The notes beneath the pieces are model-generated. The model was not told the origin of the DNA, searched no databases, and was given only the letters and a program-made list of their open reading frames with translations. The position numbers and the translations under genes were made by a program. Positions 21,795-35,849 of a stretch of 64,000 bases of DNA are shown in pieces. Within the stretch, counting starts at the first letter, position 1, and the number at the start of each line of letters is the position of its first letter. Source of the stretch: Pleurostoma richardsiae (Eukaryota; Ascomycota; Sordariomycetes; Calosphaeriales; Pleurostomataceae); the NCBI GenBank assembly GCA_030052745.1, contig JANBVO010000030.1:248001-312000 (forward strand), given 5' to 3'.

Positions 21795-23560
21795 GGTCGC
21801 GGTCGGTTGTGGCAGGTTCGAGTTGTGATGGCAGAAATCAGAGGGGAAAGGAAACCGAGCTGCTTCTAGCACCTGGAAAAGCGCAGCTGCGTGGACAAGC
21901 CACAACTAGCCGGCACAGTCCCCAAGGCCGAAGAGTCGTAGGCGGGCGACAAGAAGGTCGAAAAAGACGATGCAATTACTGGGATAGTCGTGCCATAGAG
22001 TGTCGAAGTCTCTGAGATGATGTTCTAAGAGGCTACTAGGCGGGGGAGGACGACGGTGGAATTTCTTGCTCGAAAATACGTCGGTGAGGATGTTTGAAGG
22101 GGCAAGCAGCCACTGGCGTCCAAGCCGTCGAAGACGACTCTTTTGACGATTTAGCAAGCTTGGAGACTTGTCGTCAGTCCGAGTTTGCCAAGTCGAGTTC
22201 CACGCGCACGACTTTGGGAGGTGCGGTGCAGATGGAGTGATCGAAGCGCTGTCTATGCGAGCGACAGTTAGTAACTGCGTCCTCTCAAAAAATGACACCC
22301 TCAAGTCCAGAGCCGTGCTGCTGAAGTACCAGAAGGCGAAAGGGGCCCTAATAAATCACTGGTGGGAGCCGGGTTTGAAGAGCGAACTAGGCTGACTCGA
22401 CCCAGGTGTGCTGCAAGCTTCCGCGGACCAACCCACGGTGGGCAGGGAATAAAGATGTTGTCTCCTCGTGCTGGTTGTAGAATCCTGGTGGCGTGTTGAT
22501 GAAATGGCCTCGTTCAGCGTGTAGAAGGTTCGGCGGGTCGGTGTCGTGCAGCCAGGGCGGCCAAAACAGGCTGTGGGCACTTTCGTATACTGGAGCGCGG
22601 GCTGGATCTTGGGTTGAAGGAAACACGCCGAACGTCCAATACTGACCTGAAGGCAAAGGAAAATACCGGAGGATGGAGAAATGACGCTCGTGGTGTACGT
22701 TGCTAGCGATACTCAGATTTCCGTGCGATATCGCAGTGGTGGATGGAGGGCGGAGAGCGAGCCGCAGGCCAGGAAGGAAAGTCGATATAGAGGTCTGCAC
22801 AGCAACCACCGGCTGGGCGAACTTTTGGGAGGAGTGTCGAGGCGAGATGTGCCCAAGCACCGGAATCCCTGACTTAAGCGACGCAAAAGTGAATTTGGCC
22901 GCTGTCGAGGTTGATTGTTGTTCTGGAGGATTCCGTGTTGACAAGTCGGGAGGAGGAGAGTGAGGGAGAGAGACAAGGAGTTTCGCGTGTGATGCTCGGG
23001 GAGGTGGAGAGGGAAAAAGAGATGAACGCAGGAGGCAAAATAGAAGGGAGAGTGGATGATGGATGATGGGGACTGGGGGACTGGACTGGCGCGGCCCCGG
23101 CTCGATGGATGGATGATGACAAGAGGGAAAGTGAAGGACCCCGGCGGCGGTACCTCCTCTACAACGCCCTGTGTGTGCGTTGGGAACAGTCCAGGGAGCG
23201 AGGGAGACCACGGGAGAGACCAGGGTGGAGGGAGAAGAGATGGTGGAAGCGCAGGAGAAGCGGAGCCTGGGGAGTTCCAGGAAAATTGACGGTTGGAGAT
23301 GGCGAGATTTGGTAATATGGGATGGCTCAGGTACTTGGCCAGTGGAGAGACAGGCGGCGGAAAACACCTCGCCCAGGCGTACCGCATGTACCACGAGAAG
23401 TACCTCAGGTATACCCGGTACCTCCGCTGCTCTCCATCTATGGATAGGTATGGTACGGTGTCCAAGTAAGTCACTGATCCATGTGTCTCCGCTGCTCCCT
23501 TAGTTTTTTTTGGGGCGGTACCTAACTTTTTTTCCTGGTTTTTTTTTTTTTCTTTTCCCC
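21795..23560 (-). other. Long leader and promoter region of the cyclin gene
   Basis: On the reverse strand this region is strongly pyrimidine-rich (22870-23290) and free of stops over long distances for that reason. The 335-codon open stretch at 22387-23394 is Pro/Ser/His-rich with no conserved sequence. I read it as a 5' leader that may contain an upstream exon of the cyclin. Growth regulators in filamentous fungi often have leaders of this length. Confidence 0.45.
23503..23556. repeat. Homopolymer T tracts upstream of the cyclin
   Basis: Three T runs of 8, 7 and 13 lie within 54 bases. On the cyclin's strand these are poly(A) tracts, which disfavour nucleosomes and often mark fungal promoters. 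Confidence 0.75.
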
Positions 23561-25141
23561 TTTCCTGGACAAACCTTCACTGTCGCTGTCGGAGCGTGTT
23601 AGCCTCTTTGGGTAACTGCTGCCCATTAGGCTTAGTCGTACCTTCCCTATTCCGCCCTTGCCATCTGGCACCCCTGCAGACGAGGCAGGAAGGATTGACG
23701 GTGGAAGGCGAGGTGCAGAACGGTGATCAAGACGGCGTGTCTTTAAGAGCCTTGGTGTGGCTATAGCGTAACGGAAAACCTGTTGCTTTCCGACACGGTA
23801 AAGCCACCTGAATACCTAGGTACCTCCCTACCTTCGCAACGGCAACCCCAGGCATGCCAGGCTCTCCGGCAGATTGGCGTGCGATGCTCCGGGCCAAACA
23901 ACATCCACGACCATCGCTTACGACGCTGGGAGTTTCCATCTGATACGAAATTGCGGCAGAGGTGCCGCTTTTCCATGGACGCTCGCTCAGCATAACATTT
24001 GCCAGATTGCACTTCCTTTCATTCATTCGCGCATGTTGACCTTCCGCTCTAAATTCTGCAGTTATGCAAACCGGCCGTGTTATCCATAAATCCGAAGGGA
24101 TGTGTGCCAACAGGCTGGGGCCACCAGAATAAAACACAACAAGCTTCCTTCCTATCATGCAGCTCCGTTGTTGTCGGCTGGTCAATGCGGATACACCCTG
24201 TCTGGGTGTTTCATCGCCTCTGATACTGCACCGATGCTGCGGGTGCAGAGTCAGTCAGCTTCGAACTGAAGGTGGGAAGCAGTTACTGACCACGGTCAGC
24301 TGTGCCGGGCCGCCACCATTTCGTTCACAACACCTTGCCCCTTGTCACCACGAGCCGCAGATTGCTCTGTTCCGGCTCTGGTTGTGTGTCTGAGTCGTTT
24401 TGTGTTGGACAGCCTATGCTCCCTGGCTCCTATCTCCGTACGGTCCCGGACCCCCATTCCAGGCATTCAGCCCGCGGAATCTTGTGCTGCAGTGCTTTTC
24501 CAAGATCCGGCGGTTACAACCTAGTTACCAGGCACCGGACCTCATCCATCAGTTCGTTGCCTAACGGTGATGATGTGGCCAGCTTCGCACACCCAAGGCG
24601 TTGACGGAGCTGAATCAATTCTCACATCCGCCAGAGTCGCGGGAGGAATGAGTGACTCTAATGACTCTTGCGCCCATAACCAGGAATCGCCCCAACCGTC
24701 GTCAGCCAGACCGGAAGCCACGGTGGCATACGACAATCCGCGGTATGTGGTTGGCTGTCACCGCCGACACCCACCACACAGAGCACGAACAGGAGCTCGC
24801 CGTCATATCACTTCCTTAGCCTTTCGCCCGCGCAACTGGATGTTCCCTGACCATCCGCAGGTGACAGGTCGCGTAACTGCGCCTTCCAACAGTCGAAACT
24901 TGAATACAGAAACCTATGATATCGGAAGAGGCAGACCACACCAAACGATGAGATCACTGCCAAAGACGCAGTTTCGCTGAAACGGTCTCATGCTGGGAGC
25001 TTTGACAAGCCGACGGACAAATCATACACTATTCGGAATGGTACTAGCAAGGTTATATGCCCGCTAACAGTTCGCCCCCATCACACAGACCTGTTGATGT
25101 TAGTACTAGCGTTCTCCCTGCTAGTCGTCCCTCTATGAAAC

Positions 25142-25204
25142 CGTACTCCGTATGAAAAAACTTAATGTCCCCCGTTTCATTTTGTACGCTGAATACGGAG
25201 TACG
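25142..25204. repeat. Inverted repeat, 12-bp perfect arms CGTACTCCGTAT / ATACGGAGTACG
   Basis: The arms at 25142-25153 and 25193-25204 are exact reverse complements with a 39-base spacer, so the region could form a hairpin. The core word TACTCCGTA recurs at 39821-39829. It may be a tiny degenerate inverted-repeat element or a transcription-coupled hairpin. Confidence 0.8.
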
Positions 25205-27599
25205 TACCGCGGATCTGGAATCTTCAGCCGAAGGTCGAGTCACCTCCACAAAAAGCAGGCTCCAATCGGTCTTCGCTCTGCTATACGCACGCCTGGGGGT
25301 TACCGCGTGCTCGTCAAAATGGCTCTTGCCGAGCATTTGTGACCCGGAACGCCAACAAATGTAAAAACGAGAAACAGGAGTCGCCTCGAGACTTTCGGTG
25401 GCTAATGATACGAACGACAGTGTCTGTTCATCTCAACGAACCTCTTACTTATCGGTGATCATGGCACTACAGCCTGACTACTTACGTTGGGAGACCAGCT
25501 TCAATGTGGGCGAGTGCAGGGAGGCAGTGGAATGTGCCCATACAACCACAAACATCCAGCACGGCTTTCGCGGAGGCCGTTAGAAGCTACTTCGACGAGC
25601 CTTCACTGCCCGCTTCTATGAATAAAATGACCCCAAAGCTCCGGGCAAGGTTTAATTTCTGATTCCTCCCAGCAACGCTATTGGGAGCTAAACAAGTCCC
25701 AGAGTCGAGCGCCAGCCCCGAAGGGGTAGGGCTCGCAGATTAAGAAGTATCAGGCTCGGCAGCACGGGCCAGGCGCTTCGTTCACCCGCCATCGTCAAGC
25801 AAAAACAGGGTCCGGCCGCCGTTGACGATGCTGACAATTGATGCCACCGGCACTGCATATCGTCCGAACTCCTACGTGGCTCCGGTCGTTGCCTTCGACT
25901 ACACGCGTTGTTGACGATGCGGTGGTATCCCGAGTAAACTACAATGCGGTAACAGGTCGCTCTCGTAGCTGAACATATCTTCTCGGCTCCCAGGCGAGTC
26001 ACGATATCCGTTACTCAGGGCATCGATAACTTTTTGTTTTGACACGAGGGGATCCCCACCGCTCGATATCCACGACTCGAACTAGTTGAGCCTCGGTGGT
26101 AGATCTGACACACGGCACGCCCTGAGGCCGTACCCAAACCTCCTGAGTCCCAAGGGTACAAACAAGCCCAGCATGGAGTACTCTACTATGTAGCTTCTCA
26201 CAACGGGACGCACGCCGAACTTAGACCGTGGGAGCGCCAGTTGGGTCGCTGAAGCTGCAAAAGTCAGTTGAAGCCACAGCAACCAGTCGGTCCAGCCCTC
26301 CGCGCTACACTTAGGCTCGCACCGGATTGGGCTTGACATGCGTGGTGATGGAGTCGTGGACCCTATTCCCCTCTTTCTACACTGCAATCGAGCCTATGGA
26401 GTCGAGGACAGATGCAGAAATGAGGGGTTGACTGACGAGAAGGATTTGAGATTAGAGGTCTTTTTTTTTCCCTCACCGCATCAATGGGGAAGCTCCCTCT
26501 CCGGCTCGGTTGGGGTGTCCCTAGACGACGGGGGAAATCAAGGGTATCATTTTGCCGAGGATGAGGAAAGCCGGTCATTTCTCGAACAGTATCCGATGCA
26601 CGAGCCGACATCTGGAATCAGTGGCATCTTGGTGTTTGGCCGCTGACGAATAAGTCCTGTGGAGTTCGTTGTAGATTGTGGGCAACGATGAGAGAGGCAC
26701 GTTGGTACGACGGTGTTGGCTCAGGACAGTCAGTCTGCCTACGGCCCTGCCACTTTCATCATCGGTCAAACCATCCTAACCATACCGCTGTTGATCTGCT
26801 CGGATCACCAGGCCACAGAGGCAAAGACCTGGTGTCAGGGTTTTTCTTTCGCCTCACCACTACGCTGGATCTCCGGCAGAATGATCAGAAGCCACCGCGG
26901 GTGTGATCGGTTCACACGACAGATTATCAATAGCTACCCAACCATTCGGCTCCCGGCTTGATCTCAACGAGTTCCCAAAATCCCTGGGGAGAGGAAAACG
27001 CGGCCCCGGCACCGGAACCAAGCCGGTCGAACTTTCGATGGCCATGTGGATTTTATTAGGCGGATGGCTCGATGCGTCTCCAGGCCTTAGATTTGTTTCT
27101 TCGTTAGCGCTGGTTGCTTGGCTGGTACCTTAGCCTTGGGTAAGTTCCCAGACCACTGCGAGTGGACTTTACCATCTCTCAACGTGTGATTCGCCATCCC
27201 GCTCTCAGCCGGCTCCTCCAACGTGCAGGCATCCTTTGGAAGGGCCTGCGAACATCGTACACTACACAACGAACCCACTCTCTGGTCGATTTCCGCCGGT
27301 CACGAGCTCCTGCAGGTGCGTGGCCGTGCCCCGTCCTGTCCCACGCTCGATGAAGGAGTGCCGGAAGAAGAAATGTTAGCAGACGTCCCCTCCAGGATAA
27401 TGCTGACCGTCATGCGGTGCTCACGGCTGGCGGTGAACACCTTGAAAGCGGTCTCGTGGGATCGCCAAACATGGCTGACCTCACAGCCGCCGGCGAGGAC
27501 CAATGAACGCGAGTAGATGAGTCTCCTGCCTCGCCCGGGCGTTTCCCCCTCCTTACCCGTGCCGTACAGAGTGTGCAGAGGGGTTGTGTGCTTCCTAGA

Positions 27600-27614
27600 C
27601 ATGCATGCATGCAT
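27600..27614. repeat. ATGC microsatellite
   Basis: A 15-base CATG/ATGC run whose 27601-27614 part is also a 14-base palindrome. Simple sequence, no function inferred. Confidence 0.85.
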
Positions 27615-28341
27615 AGGTGTGCAGGCGCAGAGCATGTACTCCAAACGGTCGCGAAAGAGAGCCGGAACGACGATGTGTTTCCACACAGGTGACCCCACGA
27701 CGCACGCATACATACCCCTCGCTATCACGCAGGCACCCAGCGCTACTAGTGTATTCCATCAGAGTCTTCTGCGCAACGAACCTCCTGTCTCCGCCCGGTA
27801 ACGGATGATGCGGACGGCAGAGACTGCGCAGGCAGTCAAGCCGACCGCTCTAACAAAGCCGTCAGCACCACCAAACCGACTGACGCTGACTGATTAACGC
27901 CTGCCTGTCTCGCCTGCTTTTTTATGACGAAGCGGCGCGCGGAGGTACCTAGACCAGCTCGGCTGGGCAAGGCAGCGAAGTCCGCACCCAAGACATCGTG
28001 AGACGAGTTTTCCGTTAGATGCAAGACGTAAGAGGGGCGTAACGGATTTTTGCCACGCGACGCCCTCGCTCTCGACGCTCTTTTTTTCCATTCGGGGGTC
28101 TCGTGGAGGCGGAGACCCGGAAGGGAATGGATGGGCCAGAGAAATGGCTGGGCTAGCAGGCGGGCGTCATGTCTTACTCTGGCGGGATCAGCAGGCGGCC
28201 AGTCTCGTCACCTTATTCTCCTAGCTGGACCCGGGGGAGATGGCCAAAAGAGTGTCTCCTTCGAGTCAACCTTGAATTTTCCCGTGTAGAGATTCTGCCC
28301 GTCGAAAGCCGTCTTTTTCCCGGACGGGGCCTTACTGTACA

Positions 28342-28359
28342 TACATACGTACGTATGTA
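28342..28359. repeat. 18-bp perfect palindrome TACATACGTACGTATGTA
   Basis: The sequence equals its own reverse complement over 18 bases. It is built from TACG/TACA steps and sits in non-coding DNA. Confidence 0.9.
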
Positions 28360-28534
28360 CACCCTCCCGGAAGAAGGCACGGCTGGTCAGCGGATTCGGC
28401 GCCTCCCAAGGGCACAGTCGGGCCTGTCTCGCGAGTCGTTGACGGAAGACGGTGGGGCCGCGAGAGGTTTTTGCCCTCTGTGGAGGCGCAAAGATTCGTA
28501 AAGTGGTTGCAGTAGCGTCTGCGAAGACGTCTCT

Positions 28535-28554
28535 ACAGTACAGTACTGTACTGT
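28535..28554. repeat. 20-bp perfect palindrome ACAGTACAGTACTGTACTGT
   Basis: Exact self-complement over 20 bases, 175 bases downstream of the 18-bp palindrome. It could be a dimeric protein binding site, a cruciform-prone site or a chance expansion of a CAGTA unit. Confidence 0.9.
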
Positions 28555-30583
28555 GGAAAATTGGGCGATGCACAGGCGTAGCACCTCCAGCACCTGCCAC
28601 GGATCAGGCGGGGAGCTGCTGTGTTACTCACGGACGGCTCAGAAAGTTGGGGTTTCTCGCCTGTTATTTGGCATGGCTAATTCGCCAGATGCAGCGGTGA
28701 AGGCGAGGCATCCTCGAGCGGACTGCGAGGCAAATATGCCCACGTACTCCCATCATCCTCTCATTTCAACCGTCCTAGGTCCGTGTCTACATTGGAACTG
28801 AATTAACTAGTTGCGCCCTCTGGCGACCCTTGGTGATGATTCTGGAAGAACGACAAAGAAGGCCTCGGCTAAAGCCGAGCGGAGGGATCGGCATGAGCCT
28901 AACCCCAGCCCGAGAGCGGGTGCTCCAGGTTCGCTGATCCAAAAATGGGACGGTGATGACATGTCTGCAGGTCTCCTCCATGCCGCAGAGAGAATTGCTG
29001 CACTGCATCCTCCGTCGTTGCATCAGACAAGGAGGTTTGTTCCGAGGAGGGCGATGAGTAAGAAGACCTCCCCATATACCTTACGTATAGCAACTACGAC
29101 AGCACTGGGCTGTGATGTCTCTGCTGTGCAGACCGGGGTTAGTTGGGTGAGGGTGACATCATTGGACCCCTTTGCTGTCAGCCTGCGCATAGCGACTCGC
29201 AAGCTTGTATTCTATAGCAGCACTTTCAGCTTCATCACTACCTAGCAGAGACCCAGGCTGTGTGTAGATATGTCGTGTCCCATGTGTAGAACTTTTATGC
29301 CGACTTTGATATTACAACTCCGGGATGTCCTTGCACTCTGCCAGTACTCATCATAGAGAAGAGGACGGCGTGATCTTGACGAGACGGCTGCTTGGAGCAG
29401 GCAGCTTACGCGAGAGGCCCCCAATGGCCTCTGCTGTCATCATCCACACTCAAGCCATTAATAGCACACCGTCGAAGGAGCATGGTCGATGCGCCATAAG
29501 ACGTTGACGGCCTCTTGGAATGTTGGAATCTTAAGGCGACCGGTGTCTGAACAAAGCCCGCGACTCCGTCATCCCTACATCTGACGGAATCTGAGTCCGT
29601 TTCCGAGTCTGAGGTCACGAGACGGCCATCCAAAGCTGGCCCCCCCAGCTCACCTCACCTCAGCCTAGGCATGGCGCATCGTGGTTACGGGTAACTGCCC
29701 TTTCACTTCGAGGACCGGTGAGCCCAAGACAGGCCCCTGGTCAGACAATAAACCGTGAATCGCCGGCCTAGCCGATATCAGGGCTGGAGAGGCAAAGCCA
29801 CGGATGATGGCTAGGGGAAGCGAAGCCGTGGCCCTCCGGACTGATCTCTGGCTCAGGAACACGTTTTCTCGTCCCTTTCTGGCTGAATCTCACAGATAAT
29901 CCCATGGTCGTTGGACTGGAAGAATTCCAATGCATCAAGGACATGTCTAGCTATGGCATTGATTTGCGGTCTAGGCTATCGTGATGCTCACAAACAGATT
30001 TTCTTCCGATCTTCTAGGAGCCTGGACTGTGCTCGATCTCATTCAATTTCAAAATGGAAAGGAACAGGAAGATCTTGGGAGCTGTGAAGATCGCGAGACA
30101 CCGAAGCAGCGTCCGCCAGTGTCTCTTGTACAAGTGGAGCGCTTGACTAGAACAAACGCTCTGCATTCTTCGTCGTTAAGGATACAATCCACTCCTTGCA
30201 GATATGTCCTGCTACTCTGGGTCGACCTATCCTTCTTGTGTCGGTAGAACTTGTTCCCAAAGCGGACTGGAGATATGGCCATTGGGAGACATCGATAGAG
30301 ACACGGTGCGAGATGACACGATTCCTGGTCGTTGTTTCCGTCCAAATAAACTCGAAGAGGAGTGTATTAAGCTCGCTGACCACGAGCCCAAATATGTGGT
30401 ATCGAAGACAAGTGAGGAGATATAATCCCTTGTCCGGTCTATATGCATCCGTTTTCCTGTAGCTTCCACCGAGCTGGCGCAGGAGCCCAAGTATCGTACA
30501 ACTATATCCACACTGGAACAGAGAGAGCTTCCTCCGCGAGCCCACCATAATACATCTAATCTCGCCGGGTCGTAAACACAAGA

Positions 30584-32023
30584 CTACTCCTCGTCATCGA
30601 GGGGTATCTGCTTCTTCTCCTCCCCTGAGTACTTCTTCGCCCCCCAGCGCCACGCCTGCCTCAGACTGCCCTTGATCCAGCCCTCGATCTCCTCCTCGGG
30701 CACAACGATCTTTCTCGCACGGTCTTCATCCTCGGGCAGGATCTCGAAGCGTCTCATCCGCATCCCGATCCGGGTGTCCACGACTACTGGCTTGGCCCAT
30801 ATCCTCTCAGTGACATCGCTCCGCGGTGCAGCGCCCTCACCATCCCCGGGGCCTGTGGTCGGCTTGGCGTCGTCGGCGGCGGCCTCCTTCCACACGCTCT
30901 TCACCCAGTCCTTCTCTTCGTGCGCCAGCACAAGCTGCTGCTCCCACTCGGCGTCGACATTGGTGGACACCGAGTCCGCCTCGCGGAACTCGCGGTACGT
31001 GCACAGGCAGACCGCGGCGACCTCGCGGCCGATCTGGTCGGCCAGGTATCTCCGGGTGAGGAAGCGACGCAGCCGCGTGGGGGTGTTCAAGAAGCCCAGG
31101 ATGTGCGGGAACGGCACCGGCGCGGAGGGGCCGAGCTCAGAGGGTATCAGGAGGGGCAGGTGGGAGGTTGGATAGGACTCGACGGTGTTGTAGGGCTTGG
31201 GCTGGGGAGGCCGCTTCGGCTTGTCCTCCTCATCCTTCTTCTCCGTTTCGCCCTCCTTTGTCTCTGACGCCTCGGCGGGCTGCTGGGGCTCGGGCGGCGC
31301 CGTCAGAGGGCCGAGCCATCCCTCATGGAGGCCCCGGACATACTCTTTCCACGTGTGCCGGCCGACCACCACGTCGCCGCGGACGCCCTCGTACTCGGGG
31401 ATGTTGTTCTTCCGCCTCCACTGCTCGACCATCTCGTCGCCCGTCGGGGGCTGCTGCTCCTGCGCGCCGGCATCCGTGCCCGCGCCGATGTCCGCCTCCG
31501 TGGCGCGCCGCGCCCGGCGCACCCGCTCGGCGACCACGGCGCGGACGTCGCCCTCGCGGCGGCCCTGCACGAACTCCCAGTCCAGGCCGCTGGCGGCCAG
31601 CACGGGCTTGACATACTCGGTGAAATGGTCCTGGGCGACGCGCAGGCCGTCGCCGGGGGGAGCCTCGAGGTAGACGGTGAGCCTGCGGGGCAGGGCGCTC
31701 GGGGAGGGGATGGGCTCGGCGGCGAGGTGGGAGACGGCCTTGGCCCAGCGGGCGGTGGCGCGGCGCTTCTCGCGGCGGTCGTAGATGATGGCGCCGGAGA
31801 TGCTGGCCGTCAGGGCCCAGAAAATCATCCAGTTGCGGGAGGGGAGCTTGCGGGGCAGGGTGGGCAGGCCGAGCATTCGGAGGGCCGAGTTTCCGGGAGG
31901 AGGCTTCGGCGCGGTGTAGGTCGCGGATCCGGGGGGCTTGGGAGACAGTCAATTGAAAGCATCTCAGAGCGGATGGACTTTTGGTCTTACCGGAGCCGCG
32001 GGTGCAGCCTGGGAGTCGGCCAT
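30584..32023 (-). CDS. tim54: Mitochondrial import inner membrane translocase subunit Tim54, two exons, 461 aa
   Basis: Subunit of the TIM22 complex, which inserts carrier proteins into the mitochondrial inner membrane. Exons on the reverse strand are 32023-31991 and 31936-30584, with a 54-nt intron in phase 0. The N-terminus is MADSQAAPAAPPPGS. The conserved LPTLPRKLPSRNWMIFWALT stretch and its single membrane helix (IFWALTASISGAIIYD) lie about 45 residues in, followed by the basic DRREKRRA patch on the matrix side. Later family features are RRLTVYLEAPPGDGLR, PYNTVESYPTSHLPLLIPSE, FPHILGFLNTPTRLRRF and RMRRFEILPEDEDRA. A charged insertion (KEGETEKKDEEDKPKRPPQ) separates two of them. Length is normal for the family (about 440-480 aa). 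Confidence 0.9.
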
Positions 32024-33624
32024 TCTGGCTTGCGCACGACCTGGTCGCGGTGACTGCCCTAGAGATTGGAGACTCTAAACGGAGGCTATAACCGCATAAG
32101 AGTCGACAGAGACGTTGCCCTGGAGAGAGTCTGCCCCGGACAGAGATTCAGCTGCTCATATGATGAAGAGACTCTTCCATCGAGAAAAAAATCCCGATGT
32201 TGTCTCCGATAAGGAAACGAGCTGGCGATAACGGGCCGGCTAAACCACGGGCCGATGGTAAGCTCCCGAGGTCCGTTCCAGATGAACTCTTAGTTGCTCA
32301 GGAATTCAGGAACAGACAGACAGGACGTCCTTTGGAATTGGGTTTATTCTTTTGTATAGGTAGGCCAGGACAGATTTTAGATCATCGTGATATGGTAGTG
32401 GTAACCATCTCCTATCTGCTCCAAATCTCTTGTTTTGAGGTGGCCCTCTGGCAGTAAAGCAAACTATTGCATCTTGACTACAGTTGAGGTTACCTATCAC
32501 AGAAGCAAATGAACGAATTAAGACGACCTTGAGCTTCCACAAGTCTGCTGACAGTTGTGTCCTGCGTCTAGGAAGGTACACCGACAGTGAGCCCGAAAAT
32601 GGTGTTGCACAGCTTGAAACTACTATGGAATGCCTCGGATATATGGCCAACATTATCTGAGGTAGGGCACGTAGACGGAAAGGGGCCACGCCTTTCTTAG
32701 GAAAGGCTCATGTTCGCTTGTCCTCTTGCAACCAACCTTAGAGAGGAGGCGGGTTGATTACAGCCACAAGCCTTGGCTTCTCCTAATACATGTAGGAGTG
32801 AACGAGTAACACAGCAGCTCGTCCACCTATTACCCATGTAAAGTACCTAGTTAAGGTATTTCAGAGGGAAACACTCGAGTGTATGTATGGGCAGAAACAA
32901 CCAACCGCACACAAGTGGGTGGATGGTGGAAGTGACGCACAGGCCATATTGACCCCTGGTGAAAGCTAAAACATCCTAACCTCAATCCACGCCTCGCTAA
33001 CAATTTCCATCTCCTCCCTTGTCACTTTCAGGGGTCGTCGACCTCCTTCCCACGTCGCAGCGAGCAAAAAATAACAGACGCTGGTGCACCTCCGCCCTGA
33101 GCTCGCTTAATGTTCGAGTTTCCCATACAATATACACTGTCTTTTCAGTAAACAGTGCGGCAATCTGAAGGCGAGGCGGACGCGAGGCAAGAAGCGCTTC
33201 CACCCACCACACGTCGCGTCTTCTTGTAAGTTACCTGTGCCGTGCCCCTCTCTGATATCGATTACCCCGAATTCGACTCCTGACCGGCGCAGTTTGACTT
33301 CGGGCATCGAACTTAGCCTGCCCCGCGACCAACAGTCCTCAAGCTGTTGGAAACAAGCGCCTTGGGAGCGACTCGGTCGACTTGTACCAACATCTCGGTG
33401 GTAATCGACCTGACCAACAGGTCCGCCCACTACCAACCCTCGCTGTGCTGTCCTGCAACGATCCTCCACGCCTCTCCACGCCTCTCCTCACCGCCGCAGG
33501 CCCACTTCGCTCCCACCTCGCCCTTTCCGCCCCTCGACCGTTTGTTGCCCAACCTCCAGTCTCCTTCTTTCTATCACCACGCGAGGTTTCTGCCGAAGCG
33601 AGCTGCCCGAGAACGCGAGCAACC
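32024..33624. other. Divergent intergenic region between tim54 and the COT-1 kinase
   Basis: This 1.6-kb interval carries both promoters. The right 200 bases are C/T-rich on the forward strand and probably transcribed as the kinase leader. No gene is supported. A CTAGTTAAGG word with TACCTAG lies near 32843-32856. Confidence 0.55.

Positions 33625-35849
<2,225 letters not shown>

Larger units (their letters stand above)
23561..30583. other. Gene-poor region of about 7 kb
   Basis: Read on both strands I find no domain, no conserved motif, no run of codon-biased sequence and no chain of compatible splice sites. Open stretches rarely exceed 145 codons and look like shadows. There is no strong A/T enrichment of the kind left by heavy RIP mutation, and no long terminal or inverted repeats. 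Several short palindromes and an inverted repeat (listed separately) lie here. The leftmost part may still be promoter of the cyclin, and the rightmost part holds the 3' end of Tim54. Confidence 0.5.

Noticed and set aside
22387-23394. 335-codon open frame on the reverse strand
   Set aside because: Pro/Ser/His-rich translation of a pyrimidine-rich leader, with no domain and no ATG in a conserved context.
31323-31952. Long frames in both directions across the Tim54 gene
   Set aside because: They arise from high GC at third positions of Tim54. Only the Tim54 frame shows conserved motifs.
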